Notes: generated by a model from the sequence alone, not told the origin. A DNA stretch of 64,000 nucleotides from JAHBWV01 sp964588385 (GCA_964588385.1 CAZPPG010000011.1:1-64000); one strand, 5' to 3'; shown: positions 18,218-27,729, counted from the first letter of the stretch. Program-made: numbers and translations.

Positions 18218-19401
18218 TGTGATCCCCCCCCACGCCCGCGCTCCGACACCGGCGCTCCGCGATCGACCCCACGCACCGGCGCGCCCTCACGGCGCATGGA
18301 CCCCCTGCCGCGCTCGCGCCCCTCACCCCCGCCTCCGGGACGCCCGATCGCCCCGTCACGCCGCGACCGCTCTTCGCCATCCGCCGCGCCGCGTTCGGCC
18401 CGCAACTGCGCCGCCGCACGATTCGCCGCCACCTGGCCCGGTTCCTGCACGGTGGCCCATCCAAGCTCGAACATCCAGTTTGCATACACCCCCGCACGCG
18501 TGCGAAGCTCAAGCTGGATGTACGCGGGCAGCTCCGACGAATACGTCGCGGCATGCGCCGGCAGCAACTGCCGCCCCCGGTACACCGACCACTTACACAT
18601 GGAGATCCCGCGCACCAGCGCGATCGCTCCAGGATCCACCCTCGGATCCGTGATCTGCGGCGCAGCCGGCGTCTGCAGGCCGAACACGGCCGCGGACTCG
18701 TTCACAGGGGCCGGGATCTGGCGCCACCACAGCGTCCATCCCTCTTCATCCGACTCGATCGCGCGTGGATCAGGCGGCGTGAGCTCGAGCACGCCCCAGA
18801 AGATCGGCACCAGCTCCGATGCGGCGGCGGTGTCCGTTTCCTCAACCGCTTCCTCGGGAAGCGGTTCGGTCGTGTCATCGATACGCGGCGCCTCGGTCTC
18901 TTCCGGCGCCTCGGTCTTCGAGGCCAGGCCCGCTCGCGAAGTCACAAGCGACGGCGCGAGGAACGCCTTCTCTGGGAGCGGCAGCATCGTCAGCGCGAAC
19001 TGGAGCCGCTGCGGCCCCGAGGAGACATCGGCCAGTTCCTCCCCGAGCATCACGGCCTCCGAGGCGTCCATCTCCATCGGCGCGAGCACGAGGCGAGGCG
19101 TCGGCGTGAATGTCAGCCCGGCGGTTGAGCCGCCGGCGTCTGACTCTTCAGCTGGCTGGGCCGATCGATTCTGCTGAATGGGCGCGCTCCCTCCGGCCAT
19201 CGCCAACGCACCGAGCGCTCGGCGAATCACGGTCTGGGCCTGCTCAAGCTCGCTCGTCCGCTCCAAGCGGGCCGCGGAACTCGACTCGGCCCGATCAACG
19301 AGCGCGGTCACTCCCATGATCCCCATGAGCACGAGCGCTCCGAGCGCCGCGGCAAGCATCGTCTCAATAAGCGTAAAGGCGCGTGGATGCCGGGCGCTCA
19401 T
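18214..19401 (-). CDS. gspJ: GspJ-like minor pseudopilin
   Basis: 395 residues with a clear type IV prepilin start, RAFTLIETMLAAALGALVLM, although the residue before Phe is Ala rather than the usual Gly. It is longer than typical GspJ (about 200 residues): an acidic insertion rich in Glu/Thr/Pro lies at about 150-190, and the C-terminal 75 residues are an Arg/Gly-rich, probably disordered tail. The start overlaps the stop of gspI in ATGA. Confidence 0.8.
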   Translation of the reverse strand: MSARHPRAFTLIETMLAAALGALVLMGIMGVTALVDRAESSSAARLERTSELEQAQTVIRRALGALAMAGGSAPIQQNRSAQPAEESDAGGSTAGLTFTPTPRLVLAPMEMDASEAVMLGEELADVSSGPQRLQFALTMLPLPEKAFLAPSLVTSRAGLASKTEAPEETEAPRIDDTTEPLPEEAVEETDTAAASELVPIFWGVLELTPPDPRAIESDEEGWTLWWRQIPAPVNESAAVFGLQTPAAPQITDPRVDPGAIALVRGISMCKWSVYRGRQLLPAHAATYSSELPAYIQLELRTRAGVYANWMFELGWATVQEPGQVAANRAAAQLRAERGAADGEERSRRDGAIGRPGGGGEGRERGRGSMRREGAPVRGVDRGAPVSERGRGGGSQ

Positions 19402-20072
19402 TGCCCACCCCCGCTGCGTCGCTGCCCCGATCCCTGCTGGGCGCCGATGCCCGCCCGTTCGACCGCCGCATTTCCGCCGGTTGGAGAGACGCCCGCAGCG
19501 CCGATGGCCTCCAGCAACTGCTGCATCCCGCCCGGCTGCTTCAAGAGGTTCTCCGCGGAATCCGGGTTGCGGAACGCCAGCAGGTCGATGAGGCGCGAGA
19601 CCTGAGCCTGGGCAACGCCCTGCTCAAGCTGCAAGGAGCCACCCGATTCCTCGCTCAGCCAGACGCGAACAGTGATGATCTTGTACCGCTTCTCGGGCGG
19701 AATCGCGTTCCTCGCGGGCCGCCCCTGCCCCTGCGTCGCGGCCTCCGGAACCTCCACGGCCTCGAAGCCGACCGGAGATTCCGAGAGCGACCAGCGGTAT
19801 CGATGGGCTCCGTATTCAAGAGGCGTGATGGGGCTCGGCATCGCGGTCTTGTCGTCGAGGTACTGCAGCATCATGCGATTGGCCAGTTCGGCGGTCGCCA
19901 GTTGATGCGTCTGACGCGACTCCACCTGGTGCATGTACGTCACCGCGCCGAGCACCGTGCTGCACAACAGCGCGACGGTGGCAATCGCGAGCACCACCTC
20001 AAGCAGCGTCATCGCCCGCACCGACGGTCCGCCGCGTGATCGGGTCAGAGATCTGGAATCGCCGCTCTTCAC
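19398..20072 (-). CDS. gspI: GspI-like minor pseudopilin
   Basis: About 224 residues if the GTG at 20072 is the start (GGAG lies seven bases before it); another GTG at 20096 is possible. The prepilin motif is AMTLLEVVLAIATVALL, with Glu at position 5 of the mature protein. The body has an IITVRVWLSEESGG beta stretch typical of pseudopilin globular domains, and the tail is Gly/Gln-rich. GspI nucleates the pseudopilus tip with J and K. The upstream neighbour is the major pseudopilin gene. Confidence 0.8.
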   Translation of the reverse strand: MKSGDSRSLTRSRGGPSVRAMTLLEVVLAIATVALLCSTVLGAVTYMHQVESRQTHQLATAELANRMMLQYLDDKTAMPSPITPLEYGAHRYRWSLSESPVGFEAVEVPEAATQGQGRPARNAIPPEKRYKIITVRVWLSEESGGSLQLEQGVAQAQVSRLIDLLAFRNPDSAENLLKQPGGMQQLLEAIGAAGVSPTGGNAAVERAGIGAQQGSGQRRSGGGQ

Positions 20073-20135
20073 GCGCACGCTCCGCTCAACGCACACGCCA
20101 CGCGCCGATTGCCGCCACGCGCGGCCAACCGCACG

Positions 20136-20582
20136 TCAGCCGCCGGCTTTCGGGGCGGGCTGGTCGATCGTCCACACGTCCAGATCGTCCTCGGTGTTGC
20201 CCTGTCCGTCCGGACCAAAGGAGATGAGGTCGTAGGGGCGGCCGTTGCGCCCGGGGACCTTGTAGTAAATGTCGTTGCCCCAGCCATCAAGAGGGAGCTT
20301 CTCAAGATACGCCGGCTTGGCCGTCACCAGCAGGGCCAGCGACTCGGGGTAGTTGCTCTGGTCGAGGTGGTATGTCTTCAACTGCCCCACCACGACCCGC
20401 ATGGTCGCCTCGGTGGCTTTCTTCTTCGCGCGCTCCGCACCGCCGATCACGTTGACCGCCGCCACGGCCATCAGCACGCCGATGATCGCCAGAACGAGCG
20501 TGATCTCCAGCAGCGAGAAGCCGCGCCTGGACGCCATCCGCATTCCCGTCGTTCCGCTCTTCTGACCCACGCACTTCCGCAT
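20136..20582 (-). CDS. gspG: GspG major pseudopilin
   Basis: 148 residues from ATG 20582, which has GAGGAG seven bases upstream. The prepilin leader ends at RRG, before FSLLEITLVLAIIGVLMAVA. The globular part has LPLDGWGNDIYYKVPG and SFGPDGQGNTEDDLDVW, the calcium-binding loop region typical of GspG. It forms the main shaft of the type II secretion pseudopilus. The length and motifs fit the family well. Confidence 0.95.
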   Translation of the reverse strand: MRKCVGQKSGTTGMRMASRRGFSLLEITLVLAIIGVLMAVAAVNVIGGAERAKKKATEATMRVVVGQLKTYHLDQSNYPESLALLVTAKPAYLEKLPLDGWGNDIYYKVPGRNGRPYDLISFGPDGQGNTEDDLDVWTIDQPAPKAGG

Positions 20583-20727
20583 GACTTGCTCCTCGCACAA
20601 TCGGGGACGCGCTGCACATCGCGTCTCCCGCCTTCTCAATACTCAGCCGACCTTCACGCGGCTGCACCATTCTACGTCCCGTGACGCCCCGGTTACGCCC
20701 CAGAATCAGCGCCCGCGGCGCTCACGC

Positions 20728-21930
20728 TCATAGATTCGCGCTCGTCGCATTCATCAGCGGAATCATGATCGCCAGAAGCAGCGAGCCGATGAGCGCGAAC
20801 ATCAGCACAATGAGCAGAGGTTCCAGCATCGCAAGCGTTCGGGACGACTGCTTGTCGACCTCGTCGGCCAGATCCGCCGCCAGACCATCGAAGGCCTGTT
20901 CGAGATCGCCCGACCGCTCCGCGGCAATCAGCAGCCGCCGGGTCGCCAAAGGCAACGACTCCACCTTCTCGATCAGAACCCTCAGGAGCCCGCCCTCGAT
21001 CAGCTTTGTCCGAAGCGTCGACAACTCGGCTCGCAGCTTCGGATGTCCCACGGCCGTCACGCCGACGCCCAGCGAGTCAGCGAGCGGGATGCCCGCCCGC
21101 GTCATCGCCGCCATCACGCTGAAGAACCGTGCCGACTCCTGCGTCAGCACCACGCTCTTCACCAGCGGCGTGCGCCGCATCGCCCGCATCAGCACCACCG
21201 CCAACTGCTTCCGCAGGAACACCATGCCCGCCACCGCGCCTAGCAGCACAAGCACGATCATCAGCCACTGCTCTCGCAAGAACGTTCCGATCGCCATCAA
21301 CATCCTGGTGAACCACGGCAGCTCGATCCCGCCGCTGACCAGGGCGTTTCCCACCTTCGGCACAATCACCGTGAGCATCATCACGGTCACGCCGACGCTG
21401 ATCGTCATCACGATCGCCGGATAGATCAGCAGCGTCGCCGCCTTGCCGGAGACCGCCAGTTGACGCTTGGCCGAAACCGAGAGCTGCTTGCACGCGCCGG
21501 CCAGGTCGCCCGTCCGCTCGGCCGCGCGGTACACCGCGATCGCCACCGTGTCGAAAACCCCCACCTGCTGACAGGCATCCCCATAGCTCGTGCCCGCCGC
21601 GACCAGCTCCCGCATCCTCACCACGATCGGGCGGCAGCTCGCGTGCACCACCGTCGCCGTCACCTCCAAGGCCTCGACCAGGGGGACGCCCCGGGAGAGC
21701 AACTGGGCGAGCTGGCTGTTCAGGGCCTCGAAATCCTTGAGCTTCAACTTCAGATCCGGGGCTGCCCAGGCCGGAAGCTCCCAGGTTCGCATCAGGACAA
21801 GCCGTTCCCGCCTCAGGGACTCGGCCAGAGCCCGCTCCCCCTGGGCCTGCCTGAGCCCGAACCGACGGCCCCCGTGGCTCGTCGCCGCCACAAACAGGAA
21901 CGCGTTCGGCTTGGCTTGAATCCTGCTCAC
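20728..21930 (-). CDS. gspF: GspF/PilC-type polytopic platform protein
   Basis: 400 residues with two repeated GspF domains, each ending in membrane helices: LNSQLAQLLSRGVPLVEAL...RTGDLAGAC in the first and SARFFSVMAAMTRAGIPLADSL...RSGDLEQAF in the second. Three membrane helices lie at about 165-190, 220-245 and 370-395. It sits at the centre of the inner-membrane platform and contacts the ATPase. The start is GTG at 21930. It is the first gene of the minus-strand secretion operon and is divergent from tdh. Confidence 0.93.
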   Translation of the reverse strand: MSRIQAKPNAFLFVAATSHGGRRFGLRQAQGERALAESLRRERLVLMRTWELPAWAAPDLKLKLKDFEALNSQLAQLLSRGVPLVEALEVTATVVHASCRPIVVRMRELVAAGTSYGDACQQVGVFDTVAIAVYRAAERTGDLAGACKQLSVSAKRQLAVSGKAATLLIYPAIVMTISVGVTVMMLTVIVPKVGNALVSGGIELPWFTRMLMAIGTFLREQWLMIVLVLLGAVAGMVFLRKQLAVVLMRAMRRTPLVKSVVLTQESARFFSVMAAMTRAGIPLADSLGVGVTAVGHPKLRAELSTLRTKLIEGGLLRVLIEKVESLPLATRRLLIAAERSGDLEQAFDGLAADLADEVDKQSSRTLAMLEPLLIVLMFALIGSLLLAIMIPLMNATSANL

Positions 21931-22025
21931 ACGCTCATCCTACAGGCCCCGCCCCGTCCGGAGACCCTCAAAGCCCGCCTCGAGCCGCCGGAAGACGGCT
22001 CCTCCGTCTGATACCGGCCGCTTCA

Positions 22026-22054
22026 TTGATCGGCTCCCTCCGCACGCGGACAAT
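22026..22054 (+). promoter_or_regulatory. Candidate promoter of tdh
   Basis: TTGATC (22026-22031) and GACAAT (22049-22054) are spaced by 17 bases and point to the tdh gene, giving a leader of about 75 bases. Five and four of six consensus bases match. It lies in the divergent region between gspF and tdh. Confidence 0.4.
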
Positions 22055-22133
22055 ATCGGCCCGTTCAGCCGACCGTTGCGCCGGCGTGACACCCGCGTTC
22101 GAGCCCCGTCAACCCTCGAAGGACAACCACCCC

Positions 22134-23174
22134 ATGCGCGCCCTCTACAAGCACCACGCCGGAAGCGCACTCAAGTTCGACCCTGAGCGCCCGAAGCCCG
22201 CCTGCGGCCCACGCGACGTCCTTGTTCGCGTCTCCAAAGTCGGCATCTGCGGCACGGACCGCCACATCTGGGAGTGGGACCAGTGGGCCGCCGGCCGGAT
22301 TCCTGTCGGAATCGTCACCGGCCACGAGTTCGTGGGCGTGATTGAAGCCGTGGGCTCGGCCGTCACCAAGTACAAACCCGGGCTCAGAGTCTCCGCCGAG
22401 GGACACATCACGCAGTGGATGGATTACAACAGCCGGACCGGCAACGCGCACATCGCCTCCGACACACGCATCATCGGCATCGACCGCGACGGCTGCTTCG
22501 CCGACTACGTCGTCGTTCCGGAAGAGAACGTCTGGCCGGTCCACGCCGACATCCCGGACCGGGTCGCCGCAGTGCTGGACCCTCTGGGCAACGCGGTCCA
22601 CACGGTCATGGCGGCCAATGTCTCAGCGAAGAGCGTCCTCATTTCCGGCGTCGGCATCATCGGGCTGATGGCGGTCACGGTCGCCAAGGCCGCGGGGGCC
22701 GGACGCATCTTCGCGACCGATGTCAACCCCGAGCGCCTCAAGCTCGCGAAGAAGCTCGGCGCGGTTGAGGCGTTTGACGTGCGTCAGGGCACGGGCTACG
22801 TCAACGAGATCAAGAAGGCATGCCGCGGCGAGGGCGTCGATGTCCTCCTGGAGATGTCGGGCGCGGCCTCCGCCTTCGACGAGGGCTTCCGATCCATGCG
22901 CAACGGCGGCACCGCGGCGATCCTCGGTATCCCTTCCAAGCCCATCACCTGGAACATCACCGAGCACGTCGTGTTCAAAGGCGCGACCGTTCTCGGCATC
23001 AACGGCCGCAAGATGTTCGAGACGTGGTACCAGATGGAAGAGCTGCTCCTCTCGGGCAAGCTCGAACTGGATGAGATCATCACCCACGAGTTCCCCATCG
23101 AGAAGTTCGAGAAGGCCTTCGAGACCATGATGTCCGGCGAAGGAATCAAGGTCGTCATGAATGTCAACGGATAA
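22134..23174 (+). CDS. tdh: L-threonine 3-dehydrogenase, structural zinc site lost
   Basis: 346 residues from ATG 22134, the family's usual length. Oxidises L-threonine with NAD+ to 2-amino-3-ketobutyrate, the first step of threonine breakdown to glycine and acetyl-CoA. The catalytic zinc site is present: GICGTDRHIW (C39), GHEF (H64, E65). The nucleotide fold has SGVGIIGLMA. The family markers DPLGNAVHT and INGRKMFETWYQM are kept. The four structural-zinc cysteines of E. coli Tdh are missing; the matching positions here are Q94, D97, S100 and A108. No Kbl (2-amino-3-ketobutyrate ligase) gene is adjacent. Confidence 0.92.
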   Translation: MRALYKHHAGSALKFDPERPKPACGPRDVLVRVSKVGICGTDRHIWEWDQWAAGRIPVGIVTGHEFVGVIEAVGSAVTKYKPGLRVSAEGHITQWMDYNSRTGNAHIASDTRIIGIDRDGCFADYVVVPEENVWPVHADIPDRVAAVLDPLGNAVHTVMAANVSAKSVLISGVGIIGLMAVTVAKAAGAGRIFATDVNPERLKLAKKLGAVEAFDVRQGTGYVNEIKKACRGEGVDVLLEMSGAASAFDEGFRSMRNGGTAAILGIPSKPITWNITEHVVFKGATVLGINGRKMFETWYQMEELLLSGKLELDEIITHEFPIEKFEKAFETMMSGEGIKVVMNVNG

Positions 23175-23372
23175 GCGTCAACCGCCGCGGCTTTGACACC
23201 TGGCTCACAGCGAGCGCCAACCTCGCCGATCGCCTGGCATAGAAGCGTCGCTGAGCACGTGCTGGTGCGGCATCACGGCCGCCGCCACGGCGTGTGAGCA
23301 AACCCTCACGCCCAAGCCGGCCCTCCATTCACACACGCATGCTACCGTGAGCCCACACTCGGAGGCCTCACC

Positions 23373-24218
23373 ATGGCGCGTGGGTATCGTGTCGGACGTT
23401 CGCGGGGTGGGGGTCGCCTCGCCATCGTGCTCGTCATTGCCGGCATCTCCTTTCTCTCCTATTTCGCCACGCGCTCCGTCAATCCGGTCACCGGCAAGGC
23501 GCAGTACGTCGCGCTCTCGGTGGACCAGGAGGTCGTGCTCGGCCTTCAATCCGCGCCCGAACTCGCCCAGCAGTTCGGCGGACTCCATCCCGACGACACC
23601 GCACAAGCTGCCGTTGATCGCGTCGGTGAGCGTCTGCTCTCCCGCGGATTCAAGGACGAGTCGGTTCCGTATCCCTTCGAGTTTCATCTGCTCGCCGACC
23701 CACAGACCGTGAACGCCTTCGCCCTCCCCGGCGGCCAGATCTTCATCACCGCCGCACTCTTCACGCGCCTCGAGACCGAGGGACAGCTCGCGGGCGTGCT
23801 TGCCCACGAGATCGGGCACGTCATCGAGCGTCACGGCGCGGAGCATCTGGCCAAGGCGAACCTCACCCAGGGCCTTGTCGGCGCGGTGGCCGTCGGGGCT
23901 TCCGACCCGGACAGCCCGGTGAGCCCGCAACAGGCCGCGGCGGTCGCCGCCGCGATCGGGCAGGTCGTCAACATGAAGTACGGGCGCGATGACGAACTCG
24001 AATCCGACCAGTGGGGCCTCACCCTTATGGCCCGCGCCGGCTACGACCCGCGCTCCATGGAGCGCGTCATGCAGATCCTCGCCGAGTCCTCGGGCGGCCG
24101 CGGCGGACAACCCGAGTTCTTCAGCACGCACCCCAATCCCGAGAATCGCATCGATCGCATCCGCAAGAGCATTGAGACGATGTTCCCGAACGGTGTGCCC
24201 GATTCACTCGAGAAGTAA
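23373..24218 (+). CDS. M48-family zinc metalloprotease
   Basis: 281 residues. An N-terminal basic segment and membrane helix (about 16-32) anchor it. The zinc site HEIGH is at 145-149, with the third ligand Glu in DDELESDQWG at about 208, and the substrate-side STHPNPENRI follows. This is the layout of BepA/LoiP-like envelope proteases that degrade misfolded outer-membrane proteins. No TPR domain follows, so it is closer to the short LoiP type. It stands alone, with about 200 bases of non-coding sequence before it. Confidence 0.92.
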   Translation: MARGYRVGRSRGGGRLAIVLVIAGISFLSYFATRSVNPVTGKAQYVALSVDQEVVLGLQSAPELAQQFGGLHPDDTAQAAVDRVGERLLSRGFKDESVPYPFEFHLLADPQTVNAFALPGGQIFITAALFTRLETEGQLAGVLAHEIGHVIERHGAEHLAKANLTQGLVGAVAVGASDPDSPVSPQQAAAVAAAIGQVVNMKYGRDDELESDQWGLTLMARAGYDPRSMERVMQILAESSGGRGGQPEFFSTHPNPENRIDRIRKSIETMFPNGVPDSLEK

Positions 24219-24300
24219 GCGACGGCCCGGGAAGCAACAGCGGGAGCCGGCCCGCGCCGACCCCCGCCCTGAAGTCTCGCATCGTTGCGGCAATCGGCTG

Positions 24301-26376
24301 TCAATCCTCGTCATGCTGCGGCTTGAACGCCGCCACCAGTTGCTGCTGAATGTTCCCGGGCGTCGCCTCATCGTGGCTGTAGTCCATCGCGTACGACCCG
24401 CTCCCCGCGGTCATGGACTTCAACTCATTGGAGTAGTTCTGGAGCTCACCCAGCGGCGCGATCGCCGTCACCACGCAGATATCACCCGACATCATCTGCG
24501 TGTCCTGCACCCGCCCGCGTTTGGTCGACAGGTGGCCGGCGATGTCCCCCATGTACTTGGAGGGCACCGTGATCTCCACCTTGGCGTATGGCTCCAACAG
24601 CTTCGGCTTCGCCTTGCCCACCGCCTCGATGAAGGCCTTCTTTCCCGCCGTGATGAACGCGATCTCCTTTGAGTCCACATCGTGGTACTTGCCGTCGTAC
24701 AGCACGCAGCGGATTCCGGTCATCGGATATCCGGCCACCGCGCCGCCCGACAGCACCTGACGCACGCCCTTCTCAACCGCGGGCCAATACTGGCGCGGCA
24801 CCGTGCCGCCCACCACCTCGGACGCAAACTCAAATCCCTCCGGATGGTCCGCCGGCAGGGGCTCCACGCGCAGGTACACCTCGCCAAACTGACCGCTGCC
24901 GCCCGTCTGCTTCTTGTGGCGATAGTGTCCGTCCGCTCTGGCCCCGATGGTTTCTTTGTACGCGACCTTCGGCGTCGACGTCGTCACCTGCACGCCGTAC
25001 CCCTGGTGCAGCTTCTCCAGCACGACGCGCAGGTGCAGCTCACCGAGCCCGCGCAGCACCGTCTGGTGCGTCGCCGCGATCCGATCACACACCAGCGTCG
25101 GATCCTCCGCCGTCAGCTTCGCGATCGCCGCCGAGAACTTCGCCTCGTCCGCATGATTCTTCAGTTCAACCGCGAGCCCGTACATCGCACGCGGCATCGG
25201 CAGCGGCCGCAACCTGATGTGGTCCAGTTCGTGCGTGTCGTGCAGCACCGCGTTGAACCGGACCTCCTCGATCTTCGCCACCATGCCTAGATCGCCCGGC
25301 CCGAGCGCATCCACCTCCGACGCGTCCTTCCCCTGCCGCTGCATCAGATGCCCGATGCGAATGGGCTTCTTGTCCGCATCGATGAACAGCTCGCTCTTGG
25401 CCTTGATCGTGCCCTGATGGACACGGAAAATGCCGAGCTTCCCGACGTGCTTGTCCGACGACACCTTGAAGATGTGGGCCAGGAGCGGCGCATTGGCGTC
25501 CGGCCTCGGATGGAACGTCCGCTCCGACGAGTCGTCCGCCTCCCGCAACAGGAACGTCCGGGGATTGCCCTCCAGGGGACTCGGCAAGAGCGACGCGAAG
25601 ACGTGCATCAGGTCCTTCGCGCCCGCGCCCGTCTTGGCCGAACAGTAACAGATCGGCACCAAGTGCGACTCGCGCAACGCCTTCTCGAACGCGTCGTGCA
25701 GCTTGTCCGGATCGAACCCCTCGCCCTTCTCCAGGTACTGCAGCGTCAACTCCTCATCGACCTCGATTACCTGTTCCACGATCTGCTTGTGCGCCTCGTG
25801 AACACTGGAAAAGTCCGTCTCATCTCCCGCTGCGTCGTTCCCATCGTGCTCGAAGACATTGATCACATCCGAGCCGTTCTTCGTCGGCAGGTTCACCGGC
25901 AGGCAGATGTTCCCGAACGTCGCGCGGATCTGGGCCGTCGTCACCTCCAGATCGATGTCCGCGTGATCGATCTTGGTCACCACGATCATGCGTGGGAGAT
26001 TGCGATCCTCAGCGATCTGCATCAGCCGGCGCGTCGTCGGCTCGATCCCCCGCACCGGATCGACGCACACCACCACCGTCTCCACAGCCGGGAAACACGC
26101 CACCGCGTGCCCGAGGAAGTCCGCCAGCCCAGGCGTGTCGATCACGTTCACGCAGTGCCCATCATGGTCAAAGTGGACGAGCGTCGGTTGCAGCGAGTGC
26201 TTGTGGTGTTTCTCCTCCTCCGACCAATCCGAGACCGTGTTCCCCTCTTCCACGGTGCCCATCCGCGAAATCGCGCCAGCCGCAAACATCAGCCGCTCAA
26301 CCAGCGTCGTCTTGCCGCACCCGCCATGCCCCGTGAGGACGATGTTGCGGATGTCGGCCGGGTTTCGGATTGCCAT
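24301..26376 (-). CDS. EF-G-like translation GTPase (FusA2 type)
   Basis: 691 residues from ATG 26376, with AGAGG six bases upstream; an in-frame extension of 70 codons upstream looks non-coding. The G domain has GHGGCGKTT (16-24), DTPGLADF and TKIDHAD. Domains II-V follow in the EF-G order, including LGELHLRVVLEKL and YAKVEITVPSKYMGDIAGHLSTKRGRV. The P-loop starts GHGGCGKT rather than the AHIDAGKT of canonical EF-G, which places it with the EF-G2/EF-G-like group whose exact job varies (back-translocation, recycling, or unknown). Canonical EF-G is presumably elsewhere. Confidence 0.9.
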   Translation of the reverse strand: MAIRNPADIRNIVLTGHGGCGKTTLVERLMFAAGAISRMGTVEEGNTVSDWSEEEKHHKHSLQPTLVHFDHDGHCVNVIDTPGLADFLGHAVACFPAVETVVVCVDPVRGIEPTTRRLMQIAEDRNLPRMIVVTKIDHADIDLEVTTAQIRATFGNICLPVNLPTKNGSDVINVFEHDGNDAAGDETDFSSVHEAHKQIVEQVIEVDEELTLQYLEKGEGFDPDKLHDAFEKALRESHLVPICYCSAKTGAGAKDLMHVFASLLPSPLEGNPRTFLLREADDSSERTFHPRPDANAPLLAHIFKVSSDKHVGKLGIFRVHQGTIKAKSELFIDADKKPIRIGHLMQRQGKDASEVDALGPGDLGMVAKIEEVRFNAVLHDTHELDHIRLRPLPMPRAMYGLAVELKNHADEAKFSAAIAKLTAEDPTLVCDRIAATHQTVLRGLGELHLRVVLEKLHQGYGVQVTTSTPKVAYKETIGARADGHYRHKKQTGGSGQFGEVYLRVEPLPADHPEGFEFASEVVGGTVPRQYWPAVEKGVRQVLSGGAVAGYPMTGIRCVLYDGKYHDVDSKEIAFITAGKKAFIEAVGKAKPKLLEPYAKVEITVPSKYMGDIAGHLSTKRGRVQDTQMMSGDICVVTAIAPLGELQNYSNELKSMTAGSGSYAMDYSHDEATPGNIQQQLVAAFKPQHDED

Positions 26377-26507
26377 GGGGGGCCTCTGCGGGCTTCTGGC
26401 CCGCGAGGGCGGGGTTGTCAGCGGCGGCGTCCCGCGTCGGCCCGAACGAACGTGCCGGCGTGAGGCGGCGTCGGCCCGCGCGACCCACCAAGACGCGCGG
26501 ACACGCC

Positions 26508-26535
26508 ATTGTAAAGCATCCGTCAAGCGCCGCAA
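26508..26535 (-). promoter_or_regulatory. Candidate promoter of the EF-G-like gene
   Basis: On the minus strand TACAAT (26508-26513; five of six) is preceded at 16 bases by TTGCGG (26530-26535; three of six). The leader would be about 125 bases. The rest of the 300-base gap 26377-26676 shows no gene I can support. Confidence 0.4.
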
Positions 26536-26676
26536 AGCCCTCCACCAACTCTCCACGCCACAAATACTTGCGCCTCGGGCCGTCACGATCAGCGACGGAG
26601 AGGCGTGCCCGCGTCGTGAAAGTCGCCGAGTCTCCGAAGACCTCGATGAACTCGCGAAGGCGCGTTCTAAAGCGGC

Positions 26677-27117
26677 CTACAGCCGCGAGAGCACCTTGAT
26701 GACCAACACCACCCCAACCGCGTTCGCGATCAGCCAGCACACGATCGACATCGAGATACGTCGCCCCATGGTCACGGGCGGCCGCACAACCAGCATGCTG
26801 CACGCGCCCAGCGCGAGAAATCCGCTGATGACGGGCGCCGCGAGAAAAATGTACGGCCCAACACACAACGCCCCGAGCCACACCGACATCAGCGAGAAGA
26901 GCAGCATCCAGAAACCGACCTGCGGCAGCGACGGCCCGTCCCGCACATCAACCAGCCGCATCCTCGAACCGCACTCTGGACACGCAACCTCCTCGCCGAC
27001 CGGGCCGAGAGCCGCGATCGGATACTGACACGTGCCGCAGACCACCGCGTGAGAGCCATCGCGCAGCACCACCACGATCGCGCGTCCTGCGTCACTCGGT
27101 CCGGATCCATCGCTCAT
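26677..27117 (-). CDS. Zinc-ribbon membrane protein, unknown function
   Basis: 146 residues. Residues 20-60 form a zinc-ribbon-like region with CGTC and CPEC pairs (about C27, C30, C46, C49). Then three hydrophobic helices at about 68-88, 90-112 and 122-142. No signal peptide. It lies just downstream of another zinc-ribbon membrane protein (27154-27729) on the same strand, 36 bases apart, so the two are probably a pair. Function unknown. Confidence 0.7.
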   Translation of the reverse strand: MSDGSGPSDAGRAIVVVLRDGSHAVVCGTCQYPIAALGPVGEEVACPECGSRMRLVDVRDGPSLPQVGFWMLLFSLMSVWLGALCVGPYIFLAAPVISGFLALGACSMLVVRPPVTMGRRISMSIVCWLIANAVGVVLVIKVLSRL

Positions 27118-27153
27118 CCGGCACAGACTATGCCTCCCGGGCGGCCCATGCGC

Positions 27154-27729
27154 TCATCCCGCCCGAGCAGACGCCGGATTCTCCACGACACTCTCTTTGC
27201 CGCACTCCGGGCATACGTCTGTCGGCAAGCCGCGGTTGTCGTATCCGCAGCCGACGCAGATGCAAAGTGCCGCACCCGCGATGTCCCGCTCGCTCGCACC
27301 CATATCGGACACGCGAATCCCCATCGCTTTCACCCTCTTGTACATCCGGTGCGTCACGCACATGGCAACCAAGGGTCCCGCAATCCACATCACAAACGCT
27401 CCGACATACAAACGACCCGATAGTGCGGAAAGCGCTATCGCGATCGCCAGCGTGGCAACCATCACGAGCCACGTTTTCCACCCCGCTCTCGCCAGCGGCA
27501 TCGCGATCAAGGCAATCACAAATATGCCGATCGAGAGCAGCACACCTGCTCCGATGAATAGAACGATGAACGGCTCAAGCAAGTCTTCGGCCGCAATGCA
27601 CACCCCGAACAGCACGAGCGAGAGAGCGTCGCCGAGGAACAAATACTGCATCCGCCGATGCAGCCGCGCGAGGCGAATCGCCCGTCTCGCTTCGTCTCCA
27701 TGATCGATTGGCACACTGCCATCGTCCAT
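27154..27729 (-). CDS. Membrane protein with C-terminal zinc ribbon, unknown function
   Basis: 191 residues with four membrane helices (about 30-48, 52-78, 85-105 and 108-128) and a cytoplasmic C-terminal zinc ribbon CVGCGYDNRGLPTDVCPECG at about 160-180. This ribbon spacing recurs in many planctomycete proteins. A GGGGGAG box lies just before the ATG. The other zinc-ribbon protein follows it on the same strand. The role is unknown; the ribbon may bind protein or nucleic acid. Confidence 0.75.
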   Translation of the reverse strand: MDDGSVPIDHGDEARRAIRLARLHRRMQYLFLGDALSLVLFGVCIAAEDLLEPFIVLFIGAGVLLSIGIFVIALIAMPLARAGWKTWLVMVATLAIAIALSALSGRLYVGAFVMWIAGPLVAMCVTHRMYKRVKAMGIRVSDMGASERDIAGAALCICVGCGYDNRGLPTDVCPECGKESVVENPASARAG

